A stretch of 64,000 nt of DNA. Source: Antedon mediterranea (lineage: Eukaryota > Echinodermata > Crinoidea > Comatulida > Antedonidae). Position 1 is the stretch's first letter, and each line of letters opens with the position of its first letter. Position numbers and translations under genes: made by a program. The stretch lies in the NCBI RefSeq assembly GCF_964355755.1, contig NC_092670.1:34457795-34521794 (forward strand), written 5' to 3'. The notes beneath the pieces are model-generated. The model saw nothing but the letters and a program-made list of their open reading frames with translations. It was not told the origin of the DNA and did no database searches. This document shows, piece by piece, positions 20,040 to 30,932 of the stretch.

Positions 20040-20700
20040 ATGTATTCTAAAATGTAAACATACATTCAATCTTGCTCTCTACACAAAGAGATTATATTCC
20101 GTTAGTGCTAATTAACATTAAGATTGCATAAACTTGTAAGCGATACTAATACTATTACTACTTCTCTGTCTTTGGAAATAAATTAATTAAAATATGGTGT
20201 GGAAGGTATAGATCTCTTTATTTAGATAATAATAAAATAATTAATAATAAAATAAATAATGATAAATCCCTTCAATTTCCCCTATTACAAATTGTGCATA
20301 CGAGTTCAACGCGAGGAAATTGTGCAGCCATTTACCCGATTATACTTTTAAGTTTAGGATCAAGCCTTACATTGGTTAGCAGCGTCATTAGTTAAATGTG
20401 TAAAAAGTTTTTGAATGTGGCTATACTATACATTGAACTTGTTGAGCAAGCCAAACATCTTCAATGCCATACCGGTACAGCCAATCTTTGATATCTAAGT
20501 CACAGCATGCTCGACCGTGCATTTGGTAGGCAATGTACAGCAGTGCTCCACCCATCGATCGCAAACACGATCTCTATCGAAAAATACTGTATTGTGTAAC
20601 TGTAGCATGTAACTATACTAACATTTATTTTATAATAGCAGGAATTAAATTTAACTAATTTTAAAAAGAGTTCCAGAAGGTCTTAGGTCCTTCAAATATA
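20040..20700. other. Upstream flank shared with the receptor pseudogene
   Basis: There is no gene. Words such as CCTATTACAAATTGTG and GAGCAAGCCAAACATCT with CAATGCCATACC recur in the same order at 33535-33830, upstream of the pseudogene. This marks a direct segmental duplication that includes the promoter. Confidence 0.65.
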
Positions 20701-20982
20701 ATAGATAGACTGCTTACCATAATCATGATTAGGCCATATTTATATTTACATAATCATAATCATAATCATCATCGTTGTTGTCATCTGTACTATATATTAT
20801 ATTTTTATCTCTCTGCGTTGTTTCAATGTGTTGCATATAGTCCGACTCCTTTTCATTTGGTTCGGATTCATTGGTTACATTGAAACTAGTGTGGCCATAA
20901 CAATCATTTGTAAATAGCTCAACATGTTTCATTTTATTTGTGTGTCTACTATTTAGGCCTACTTTTTGTGAAAGAGGTTCCT

Positions 20983-23905
20983 ATTTGTGCGTGGTACACT
21001 CAGCTAGCCCGTCTCGGTACTGGCATCTCCTCGATGGCTGTCCGTTACTTTACTGCTGACCTAAAATCTTTCAACCAGGGTAAATGTTTCTACGATAATC
21101 CATCTTTCTTCAACATTGCTAAGGAGCTCCGGATATTGAGAAAACCGAGAGGTTCTCGTGGTGGCAGAAATAAAAGTCGTAAGATTAAAGTCGTTATTGG
21201 TAATGGGCGTAGGCCTAGGCCTACCACCATGGCCGCCCTCAACAAAAGTGGCTCTTCTCGAAATAATCTGGTCACAATTAAACTACGTAGATCAAGAGTT
21301 TCTTGTCCGAGACTTTTCCTTGCTAATGCCCGCTCTGTTAAAAATAAGATTGATGAATTTGAAGCCACCATTTCCAAATTCAAAGTTGATATAGCTGTGT
21401 TAACAGAGACTTGGCTGAATGATGCTACTATTGATTTTGTGAATTGTTCCGGTTTTAAAAAGTTCACGAAAAATAGATGCAACAAGAGAGGTGGTGGTGT
21501 TGCTATTTTTGTTGGTGATGATTTTGCAAGTTGTTAACTTCGCTACACGAAAGGATGCCCTGTTGGACAAGATATTTTTGAGTCGTGCTGATCTTTACCA
21601 TCTTCCGCAACGCTTAGCGCCACTGGGTCGGAGTGACCATAATGCCATCCTATTGGAACCACTGATTGAATTACCTCAGCACAAGCGTCTATCAGTGCGT
21701 TCTCAGCCATATCGTGACTCCTCTGTTTTGTCCTTTGGTCAATGGGTTACAACCCATGAGTGGAATGATGTGCTGAATATTGAGGACGTCAATCGAAAAA
21801 CCAAAATGTTCTCTTCAATTTTGAATGGTGCTTTTAACAAGATATTTCCTGTGCTGAGTAGGAACAAGCGCACTGCTGACAAGCCCTGGATGTCCGACAA
21901 GATTCGAAGATTAATTGACTCTAGACAAAATTTGTTTCGTAGGTTTGGTAGAACGGATGAGTGGCGTTCAATTCGCAACTTAGTCCAAGATTGTATTAGA
22001 AAGGCTAAAAACAAATATTATTGTAATTCCTTATTAAGTCTTAAACGTAACAACCCTGCCATGTGGCATAAAGGTATTAAACAACTATGTAATCTTAAGA
22101 CTAAAAATACTAATTTCACCTTGCCTGGGCTGTCCAAAGTTGAAACTGCCTCTGAGATTAATGCCCATTTCTCTAGTGTTTGTAATGCCATCCCTCCTCT
22201 TAATTTAAACGATTTGCCTGCTTATCTCCCAGCCCCTGGGCCACCACCTTTAATATATGCTGGTCAGGTCCTAAAAGCCCTTTGTAATCTTAAGCCTAAC
22301 AAAGCTGGCCATCCAGATGAACCTCCTATTAAACTATATAGAGATTTTGCTCCTGAACTTGCTGAACCTGTTGCGGATATCTTCAATCATGCATTGAAGG
22401 ATGGTGTTTTCCCCGACCTTTGGAAAAGGGCTACTGCAGTTCCCATTCCTAAAACAGTGAATGCTAGTTCTGTCTCTGACCTTAGACCTATTTCCCTTAC
22501 CTATGTTCTTGCCAGGGTATTTGAATCTTTTATTGTTAAGTGGATTCTTGAAGATATTAAGGGTAAATTAGATTCTCGTCAATTTGGTAGTAGGAAAAAG
22601 GCTTCCTCAACTCACTATCTTGTTAGTCTTATTGACTCTACACTCAAAGATGTTGAGAAGGGTAAATGTTATGTTAACCTATGTGCCACTGACTTTACTA
22701 AAGCTTTTGATCGTGTTGATCATAATGTTATTATTATAAAGTTGATTGAACTGGGTGTGAGGTCGTCCATAATTCCCATCGTCTGCAGCTTTCTCACTTC
22801 CCGTTCTCTCAACACCAAGTTTGCTGGGATTTTGTCATCTTCAAAGTCACTGACTTGTGGTGTCCCACAGGGGACATTGCTTGGCCCTGTACTTTTCCTA
22901 GTACTTATTAACGATGCTTGTGTTGATTGCTGCAGACGATGGAAATATGTGGATGACCTCACCCTTGGGGAGGTCGTTCGCAAAGGTGATTTGCCTTCCA
23001 TGCAATCCCTGTTAGATGATCTGAGTGTTTGGTGTTCATCCAATAATATGATACCCAAACCCTCCAAATGCCATATCTTGGTTGTCAATTTTCTTAAGGA
23101 CAAGTCGGATGATATTATATCGCCTTCTTTTAGTCTGAGTGGTTCCATTTTACAAGTAGTTGATCACATGACGCTTCTTGGTGTAATCATTCAAAATGAC
23201 CTGAAATGGGAACTTAACACTAATAATATTGTGTCTAGAGCTTCTAGACGTTTATTTTCCTTGTGCATTTTGAAGAAAGCAGGAATCTTAATTAATGATC
23301 TGTTGACTGTTTATATGGCGTATATAAGACCTATTTTAGAATATGCTGCCCCTGTTTGGCATGGCGCTATCACTAAGGACATGTCCAAGTCTATTGAAAA
23401 GGTACAAAAGAGAGCATTGCGTATCATGCTAGGTAACAACTATTTGTGCTATGATCATGCATTGTCTGTTACTGGTTTACCTACTCTTGTAGAGAGAAGA
23501 AACAAACTTGTGTTGTCCTTCGGGGAAGGCTTATTAAAATCCGAGCTGTTTAGAGAAATACTTCCCCCTCTTCATAAGCCAGCTCGGTCTCTCAGAGTCA
23601 ACCGCTTTCTTGAAGTACCTCATTGTAAAACCAGCAGACTTAGGTCGTCTCCAGTTCCCACCATGGTGGATATAATTAATAGGCACCACTAGCTCTTTTT
23701 TAGATATGTAATAAGTGAATGTTTTAAGGTTTTTTATTCATGTATGTTTTTAATTGTATGGTACGATATCTAATTTTATTAAGATGTTTCTATTTTTATA
23801 GCAATTTTAACTAATTTTTAGTCATTTGTAATACATTTCATTTCAGTCCTTGACTGTCGTTTTGTAATATATTTTTATATACCGAATAAATAAATTTAAA
23901 AAAAT
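20983..23905 (+). mobile_element. LINE (Jockey/CR1-like non-LTR retrotransposon)
   Basis: This is inserted in short receptor copy 2. The 3' end is an A-rich tail, ATAAATAAATTTAAAAAAA, directly before host sequence ATGTGCTTGC. The 5' end follows host AAAGAGGTTCC. A target duplication is not clear. It contains an endonuclease remnant and a full reverse transcriptase on the plus strand. The doubled palindrome TAGGCCTAGGCCTA at 21210-21223 lies in its coding region. Confidence 0.85.
20998..23692 (+). pseudogene. LINE ORF2: endonuclease remnant and reverse transcriptase
   Basis: The first frame (to 21537) carries a basic linker and endonuclease residues LFLANARSVKNKIDEF, VLTETWLND and RGGGVAIFVGDD, then stops. 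A second frame (21525-23692) begins in the last part of the endonuclease, LAPLGRSDHNAIL. It continues with the reverse transcriptase: DFTKAFDRVDH, GVPQGTLLGP and the catalytic KYVDDLT, then a thumb-like region with RALRIMLG. The middle of the endonuclease is missing at the frame junction (about 21525-21540), so an internal deletion has inactivated the copy. In active elements the protein nicks the target and copies its RNA into it. Confidence 0.85.
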
Positions 23906-24663
23906 CATGTGCTTGCTTTAATCGCAATACTTCTGCTGTATGTTTCCTTAGAGAAGGTTGATCTTCATCATATGTAACGCCGTCTCTTCGTTGTTTGACT
24001 TTTGTTTTGTTCTTGATTCCAGTTTTTGATTTATTATCGTAGAATATTTTCAGTACACCAAGTAATACAATAACAACAACCAGCAACAGGATTCCAAGTA
24101 TTATAATGACTAAATCTTTTAAATATTCATCGTAATTGAATATGATCAATATATCGTTTGACGAGTTACATTTCGTTCGATAAGTGCCGGTCATCGTGTT
24201 CTCTGTTGGCATGCCAATATCACCAGAGTTCGTATTTGTTGTCATTTTTACTTTTAAAATTCGAAAGAATTTAATTTTATTAAAAGGCCTAATTATGATA
24301 CGCCATGTGTGGCAAAATATATCCTCTTTACGAATACTAATCTAAGTCTAAGAAATCAGAATATGTTGTCAGGTCAGAGGCATAGTCAGTTTAAAATCTG
24401 CTATATTGTATATTGGCTAAGCAGTCATCTGTATATGTCTAGTCAAGTTTGAGGGTACTGTAAGATCTTTATTCATTCATTTGATTAAAATTGCCTTCAG
24501 GTTCACCCCAAAACACAAACATAATGTTTCCGTTTTTCATTCTATGTATTTATTATACCGCAAAGTAATTAACTTACATATTTCTTCCCAAAATGAGGCG
24601 AAGAAGCCATTAAATGAGTAAATTACGTGAAATTAATAACATCAAGCTTAGAGATATAGCGAC

Positions 24664-24776
24664 GCAACGCAAGGACGAGATGCAATGCAAGCCAGCTGAC
24701 CAATCCAACCAATTCGAATGATCCATCGCTTGTGATTGGTCAAATCACTTACGTTTTGCTTACGTCCTTGCGTTGC
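24664..24776. mobile_element. Small MITE just downstream of the lectin gene
   Basis: GCAACGCAAGGACG at 24664-24677 is matched by its exact reverse complement at 24763-24776, giving a 113-bp hairpin-forming unit. It contains no ORF. It sits 5 bp beyond the lectin stop codon and so probably lies in the 3' UTR. Confidence 0.65.
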
Positions 24777-24780
24777 CTTT

Positions 24781-25467
24781 TTATTGGCCACTATTCTGTG
24801 GAAGCTCACATGCATAAAATAGTTGATAGGAACATGGCGCGTCGTTCCATGTTGTGACTGAATTATGCATGTTCCATAGATGACCACAGTGCTCGTTGTG
24901 ATTAGCATTACCATTGTCTGGCTGGTTATTACCCCAGTTTGTGTAAGTCACCAACTGGTTGTTTTCGCTCCATCTCCAAGAACCTTCCAAAGCTGCATCA
25001 GTCAAACCAAGCCAGATGGTAATGAGAAAGTTAGTTACTGACATACCACCTGTAGCTGAATTCCAAAGTAGTGCAATAAACTGGTTTTCATCATCAGTTT
25101 GGATTGACACCAAATGTCCCATTGCAGCCCTTTGATTAGATTTAAGAATATTCACATTTAAGTTTAACTCGCACATATTATCTACAATGACACTGTTCTC
25201 AATTCATTTACATAGGCCTATTGGTATTGTTTTAACGAAATTATGTAATAATATTATAAGGAACACCGATAAACAAAACTAAGGTACAAACCCATTGAAG
25301 TGAGTGTTACAGTTGTTTTCTGCTTCAGACCACGTTAGCTTGGTCCCGAAGATTCGATAGCAACTGTTTTGAAAAGGAGTCCAGAATGCGGGGCATAAAC
25401 CTACTGGATATGACTCGGTAACAATAGACAATACAGCTATTGTCAAAGCTAAAAACACAATCTTCAT
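24781..25467 (-). CDS. Secreted C-type lectin, two exons
   Basis: Exon 1 (25467-25292) encodes a signal peptide and the start of a C-type lectin domain: GLCPAFWTPFQNSCYRIF and LTWSEAENNC. The likely intron is 25291-25130 (GTTTGT...AAAG). Exon 2 (25129-24781) gives MGHLVSIQTDDENQF, IWLGLTD, GSWRWSEN, then NNQPDN and TWNDAPC, with final cysteine CELP. QPD with WND is the calcium-site pattern of galactose-type lectins, so it probably binds galactose-type sugars outside the cell. Six cysteines fit a long-form domain. The acceptor has a weak pyrimidine tract; the frame makes it the best choice. The length, about 174 residues, is normal for a single-domain lectin. It sits inside the receptor cluster and has a truncated twin at 2676. 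Confidence 0.85.
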
Positions 25468-25790
25468 TGTTTACGTTTACTGTATGAAAATTAAAATATA
25501 CAATTATAATTATCTAATCTTTACGTATTAAAATGAAATATGTATAGAAAATAATACTGGCGTAATCATAAAATTAAGTTTTTAAACGATTTGATATCTC
25601 ATCGTGCGTCATAATAGCAACATTGAGAATGGTTTATTTAGAGATTAATTAAACAATGGTTGTATTGTTTAGTTTAATGTGAAAACCTACAATGGAATCT
25701 ACTATTTCTCTTGCACTGAGAATTATCCTCGCCGATGTTTTTATAACGCCCGCGTCGACTCTACCTAGGCCTACTCTTTAAAAAATGTGC
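25468..25790 (-). promoter_or_regulatory. Upstream region of the lectin
   Basis: This is homologous to 2404-2675 upstream of lectin copy 1. Shared words include TTTAGTTTAATGTGA, ACCATTCTCAAT and CAGTAAACGTAAACA directly before the start. About 30 bp around 25740-25775 (GTCGACGCGGGCG) is present only here. The core promoter position is not certain. Confidence 0.45.
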
Positions 25791-25799
25791 TAATTTACT

Positions 25800-27120
25800 A
25801 GGCCAAAATGGAATATATAAAAGGTAATAAATAAATGAAAATGAAATTTCACTGCATTATACATCTAAAAACAATACCATGATTGAAAATGTAGGCATTC
25901 AACACTTTCATTAGCAGTTTTTAGGACAAGTGAGAACTCTCATCACCTTTGCCGACACATTTCACAAAGTTAATGTGCATTGAATTAAATTGACTCATAA
26001 AGTGCATTTAAGCGTCATGAACCATATTCTAAAGTGGTTTAAATATAATGCTGATTACTACTGTTTTCTATTGAAAAGACATTGTTGGACAGACTACAGT
26101 ATGTCCAGAAGAAACACGGCCGGCTTACAAAATGCTGGCGCGCAGGGGAAAGATCACCAAAAACCCCGTGCTTTAAACCAAACCAGAGTAACCGTATCTA
26201 AAACTGCCAGACAGCTTCATCTTCACTCCACTCCACTGGAAAACCTGGCTTGTCAAGATACCAGTCAATTTCTGATAAAAACTGTCTCACAAATAAAGAA
26301 TTACCATTCCAACATTACTAACTACACAGTTAGTGTGCTAATTTGAGAAAAGAAGTAAACGGTACTTACACGTGAATTATCAAGACTTTAGCAATATACT
26401 CAGTATAGCATAGGTAGGCCTAAAATGTTGTCGTCTCACCTCTCGGGCAAATCTTGGTTTTATGTAATTGGTTGGGGAACTTTACAGATGTATTAGTGGC
26501 TTTTCTCGAAATCCAAATGTTACGTTGATAATTTTATTTAATCCTCCCATTTTGTTTAGAAGAAAAGTAAATTAACTTATGATAATTATGTAATTGGCTG
26601 TTTTATAAGTCTCACGGCTAGCAATTGTTAATCTATGTATTTAGAGAGATCGTTTCGATTACTTCACAGATGTTTTATAATGTTTTGAAATCATTATTTG
26701 AACAAAGTATCTGTTAGTAGTTATATTTATGTTGCTAATTGATTTCGTGACACCCAGTGTGTAATTAACTTCGGCAGATGGATCGGCGTCATGATAATCT
26801 TAAACACGTCATATCATGAACACAAACCAAATAACAAGTAATGAAAATGATAAAAACTGAAATGATGATTTTGTCTTGGAAACATCATCTTCATAGACCT
26901 ACTTACAGCAATTTTTTTTAAATTGCCAAAATATCACTTTTCAAAATTCGATTATTATTGTCATCAAAAATAATAATGTCGAAATTTGCCCATTTTTTGA
27001 CGAAGTCCCTGCGTATATGTTTTTTGATGGTGAAAATATTCACTTTAAAAAGAAGAGACAAAATTTACAGCAAAAAAAAATTCTTCAAATAGTTGTAGAT
27101 TCGACATCATTATTATGTTG
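25800..27120. other. Non-coding stretch between lectin and LINE fragment
   Basis: No supportable gene. The longest frame (25990-26346, plus) has no recognisable domain and no homologue in the window. This segment and the LINE after it are absent from the equivalent place in the inverted copy (about 2380-2404), so it was inserted here or deleted there. Confidence 0.5.
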
Positions 27121-27124
27121 ATTT

Positions 27125-27830
27125 CATTTTATTCTATTATTTATTTATTAAACGTTATCAATGCATACAGAGACAGCAAAAAGAAAGGGATGAACAGGTG
27201 ACAAGCACCTCTATCCACATCCCCCCTTAACATATACATAACAGTAACAAAAATACATACAAACAAACATACCAACTGAACTATTGATGCCTGCATCGGT
27301 AGCATCGGCAACGTTATATCCACGTGCATGTATTATTTGGGTCAAAATTGTTTTTAAATTTTTCACTGTAAAATTTACAAACAGGCTTATTGAAAAGTAA
27401 ATGAGAATTGATAGACCTGATTCGATACGGTAACTGATTCCAAATGGGGATAATCCTTTGAAAATATGATAATTTATGAAATTCAGTTTTACACTTTTCG
27501 TACATAAGAACATGCTGGTCAGATGCAGTTCTTGTAATTCGACAACCTTCGCTAGAAGAATTAAATTTTACATAGTTATCAATTTGAATATCGTAATGGC
27601 CATATTTGCACTTGTAAAAAAGCTTGAGATCAGCTACTTCTCTTCTGAAAGAAAGCGGTAGGAGATTAAGCTCGTCAAGTCTTTGTTTGTAATCGGATTC
27701 GGGATAGTAAAGGATAAATTTAGTGGCCCACCGTTGAATTCGTTCCACTTTAATCAAATTACGTTTAGAGGTTCCACTCCAGATAGAGCTACAATATTCA
27801 AAATGCGGATAAATTAATTTTTACTCTTAA
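27125..27830 (-). mobile_element. 5'-truncated LINE fragment
   Basis: The minus-strand frame encodes the end of a LINE reverse transcriptase: HFEYCSSIWSG, VERIQRWATKFI, LLPLSFRREVADLKLFYK and WNQLPYRIR. The 3' side runs into an A-rich AATAAATAAATAATAG tail near 27145-27155. It lacks the polymerase core. The family differs from the LINE at 20983. Confidence 0.8.
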
Positions 27831-27930
27831 AAGAATTGAGACCAGTAGTTTATTTAATGTCTATCAGTAAAGCATTCCAGATTTTAGGTCTTTCAAATAT
27901 AATAGATAGACTGCATAACCATAATCATGA

Positions 27931-28524
27931 TTAGGCCATATTTATATTTACATAATCATAATCATAATCATCATCGTTGTTGTCATCTGTACTACATATT
28001 ATATTGTTATTTCTCTGCGTTGTTTCAATGTGTTGCATATAGTCCGACTCCTTTTCATTTATTTGAGATTCATTGGTTACATTGAAACTAGTGTGGCCGT
28101 AACAATCATTTGTAAATAGCTCAACTTGTTCTGTTTGATTTGTATGCCTACTATTTAGGCCTACTTTTTGTAAAAGAGGTTCCTTATGTGCTTGCTTTAA
28201 TCGCAATACTTCTGCTGTATGTTTCCTTAGAGAAGGTTGATCTTCATCATATGTAACGCCATCTCTTCGTTGTTTGACTTTTGTTTTGTTCTTGATTCCA
28301 GTTTTTGATTTATTATCGTAGAATATTTTCAGTACACCAAGCAATACAATAACAACAACCAGCAACAGGATTCCAAGTATTATAATGACTAAATCTTTTA
28401 AATATTCATCGTAATTGAATATGCTCAATATATCGTTTGACGAGTTACATTTCGTTCGATAAGTGCCGGTCACCATGTTCTCTGTTGACACGCCAACATC
28501 ACTAGAGTTCATATTTGTTGTCAT
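27931..28524 (-). CDS. Short single-pass membrane paralogue, copy 3 (intact)
   Basis: ATG 28524 begins a 197-residue protein; the open frame extends upstream only through non-ATG codons. Residues 1-44 resemble the last stalk repeat of the large receptor (EN/DKMV...RT). A hydrophobic helix spans about 45-66, very like the receptor's own. A basic segment follows, then an acidic tail ending DDDYDYDYVNINMA. There is no signal peptide or ectodomain, so the helix would have to serve as signal-anchor. YVNI combines a YxxI motif with the YxN pattern bound by Grb2-type SH2 domains; adaptor-like signalling or a decoy of the receptor tail is inference. Copies 1 and 2 are each broken by a different transposon. 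Confidence 0.7.
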   Translation of the reverse strand: MTTNMNSSDVGVSTENMVTGTYRTKCNSSNDILSIFNYDEYLKDLVIIILGILLLVVVIVLLGVLKIFYDNKSKTGIKNKTKVKQRRDGVTYDEDQPSLRKHTAEVLRLKQAHKEPLLQKVGLNSRHTNQTEQVELFTNDCYGHTSFNVTNESQINEKESDYMQHIETTQRNNNIICSTDDNNDDDYDYDYVNINMA

Positions 28525-28875
28525 TTTTACTTTTAAAATTCGAAAGTAGTACAAACTCACCAGACACTAACGTATATTTCCATTCAAATTAGATGTCAAA
28601 CTCTCTAACCACCACACTGCAATGTTCGCTACCAACAGTGTCAAATCAAAGTTTCAAATTGTTGGTAAACCTTTAGAATGATTCTCCAGTATGGTACAAA
28701 ACTCTTATATTCTACGGTTTTTATACAATTGCTATTTCTTCCTCCCCTAAGAATTGTCCTAAACCTCTCTGGATATTTAATCATGTAGGCCTACAGTATG
28801 TAACACTGAATGTTAATTATATAAATAACTGCTGATTACCATCATCCAGGCATGTGTATACATCTTATTCATTAT
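28525..28875 (-). promoter_or_regulatory. Upstream region of short paralogue copy 3
   Basis: This region matches 1-462 in the opposite orientation, with one unit of the 80-bp repeat that is doubled there. It carries TAGGCCTA at 28786-28793 where both units of copy 1 have only TA. No TATA box is clear. Confidence 0.5.
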
Positions 28876-29079
28876 TGTTTCATTTTCATTTTGTTATTTT
28901 GATAATATTTTTGATTGGTTTTAAAAGTTTACTGAGTTTTGTTCAGAAAATAGTAATTATAGAGATTTGTTTACCTTAAAAATGGAATCATATTTGTAAA
29001 AAAAAATGTTACTGTATAATGACAGATTGTAAAGATACATTGGCTTTATGGTTTCGGAAAGATAAAGTAACAGAAATGT

Positions 29080-29620
29080 TAAAGTTTTACAAATTTAGTC
29101 TTGATAACTTTTGAATTTTCAACAGTTGAAACTTGAATAATCTTTTTTAGATTCAAAGTAGGCCTACAAAAATTGTATTGATCCGGCATCTGTTTGGTAT
29201 TTAACGGTTCTTTTTTGTCTGTTTGCATTCGAAGCTTACTTTTGTCTCTATAATTTAGGCATACCTTGAACCAATTTTCAGTACTCGCCAGATGCTCCAC
29301 TGTAATAACTAGTTGACAATCCATAGCACATCTCACTGCAATGTCTTTTGAATTCAAACTGTAGCTACACAATAAAAGCAATGTTCGCATCCATGTGTCT
29401 CTTTGTTAAAGTCTTGATTTTTTGCCAGTTAGGCTATAGTTGGCTTTCATGGCCGCTGCTCCCTTTGTGATGTACTCTACAGTACACACATACAATTCTC
29501 AATGTGCGCTCAGTTTATTGTATAATGTCTTATTGTAATCACAATCATAAAATGATCTGCAGTAAAATTTTTGACAATCAGTAAACTGATCACCAGAAGA
29601 CTTTTTAACCTTGTTTTTCA
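29080..29620 (-). pseudogene. Large receptor ectodomain scrap
   Basis: Minus-strand GAACATTGCTTTTATTGTGT with following GTAGCTACA matches the third Ig-like domain of the large receptor (EHCFYCVAT), then hits a stop. An adjacent piece near 29450-29480 (GAGTACATCAC, GCCAACTATAG) matches the second domain, with the intervening sequence lost. The leader-like AATCAGTAAACTGATCA piece at about 29575 is also related. It is a third, heavily deleted receptor copy, now just upstream of short copy 3. Confidence 0.65.
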
Positions 29621-30930
29621 TCCATTTATTCATAATAAGGTTAGGCAATCTAACATTTTGAGTGAAACAAATTGCAAACAGAGATTACAGGGTAACCATA
29701 TCTCAAAAACTACTAGTCAGGGAAAATTGATATTTTCAATGATTTATTCAAAATGTGTATATTTATATTTACTCTAATAAACCATTTTTACGACAAAATG
29801 GCCGGTAGTACGACATTTGACCATCGACACAAAATGTATGTAAAATACAGAACTACATTGCAATAGATTTTTACATGATAAAGACACACTTTCGCATGAT
29901 AAGCAACCAAAATAGAAAGTAGATATATTGTCTTTCTTATTGATGATATAGCTTTACTTCATAAACACAGCGTGATAAACAATAAGCAATAACAAGTACA
30001 TGCATTTTGTTTTTACACATTTCCAATAGGATCCATTTTTCAACTAGTTTCATCGATATATCGGTCATTCATGCGTTCATAGTAATATAAGTGCATTAAC
30101 ATTGATTACGTCATAGGCTATTATTGAGATGTTTTCGAGAGAAACCGTAAGACTTTGGGAGTAATTTCTAATGAAAAACAGGCAAATTTCGAGCTAGATT
30201 CGAATGGACCGATAGTTTAAATTTTGTTTTTAATGCACATTTTCAAAGAAATCGAATTATACATATTATATTAATTTATTTATTTATTTTCAATCTTTCT
30301 ACATAGCAAAAAAAACCAAACATATAAGTATAATTTCATCTTGTGATGTGCTTTACCAGCCCCTGTCAACTTGAACGATACAATAAAACCGACATTTAAC
30401 AAATTTAGAAAAATACATAGAAAAATATGGTATAATAAAATGTTAACAAAAGTGTTATAAAAATGCAATTGCTATCTGAACAATCTGATTGTGTAAAAGT
30501 TAAAAATTCTGATTAATTTAATTTTTAGTAAACATAGTTTACAACTTGCTTTGTATTGAAACGATATATAGTCAAAATAGGGATATAAACGTTTTCGATC
30601 ATCGAAACGGTCGCATTTTGACCAATCACGTTATCGAATTTACATATGGCCAAGTTATAATATAATTATGATACGAAAATAAACTGAAATGTTTGCCTTT
30701 AATCACATAAGTTTCGAGGATATTGGACATATTGTATCCGTCAAAAAACCGAACATAAATAATTATCATCTTCACATCTCTTTTGAGAGAATACATTTAA
30801 ATGTCAGTTTATTATTGAATGTATTATTGTTCCGCATTCTTATTCAGATGATATTTCAAAATATTGTATCATTATCATTGCGTCTGTACAACTATAGTGT
30901 CGTCTTTATCCTCTATTTCTTTTTTTGGCA
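29620..30930. other. Non-coding flank with receptor-cluster duplication
   Basis: No gene is seen. The interval 29870-30215 is related to 16360-16560 downstream of the large receptor. A short A- and T-rich run at 30265-30300 followed by CATCTTGTGATGTGCTTTACC may be a retrotransposon end, with low confidence. Confidence 0.45.
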
Positions 30931-30932
30931 GT

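Larger units (their letters stand above)
20729..24245 (-). pseudogene. Short membrane paralogue, copy 2, split by a LINE
   Basis: The gene starts at ATG 24245 and matches copy 3 through the membrane segment and basic tail to about 23906. It resumes at about 20981 and runs to the stop at 20729, ending in the same acidic Asp-Tyr C-terminus. The 2.9-kb LINE at 20983-23905, on the opposite strand, separates the two halves. Apart from the insertion both halves are open in the expected frame, so the insertion is recent relative to decay. A lectin gene lies just upstream (25467-24781). Confidence 0.85.

Noticed and set aside
21090-23148. Minus-strand frames under the LINE
   Set aside because: Shadows of the endonuclease and reverse transcriptase; no domain of their own.
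25990-26346. 118-codon plus-strand frame
   Set aside because: No recognisable motif and absent from the duplicated block; probably chance.
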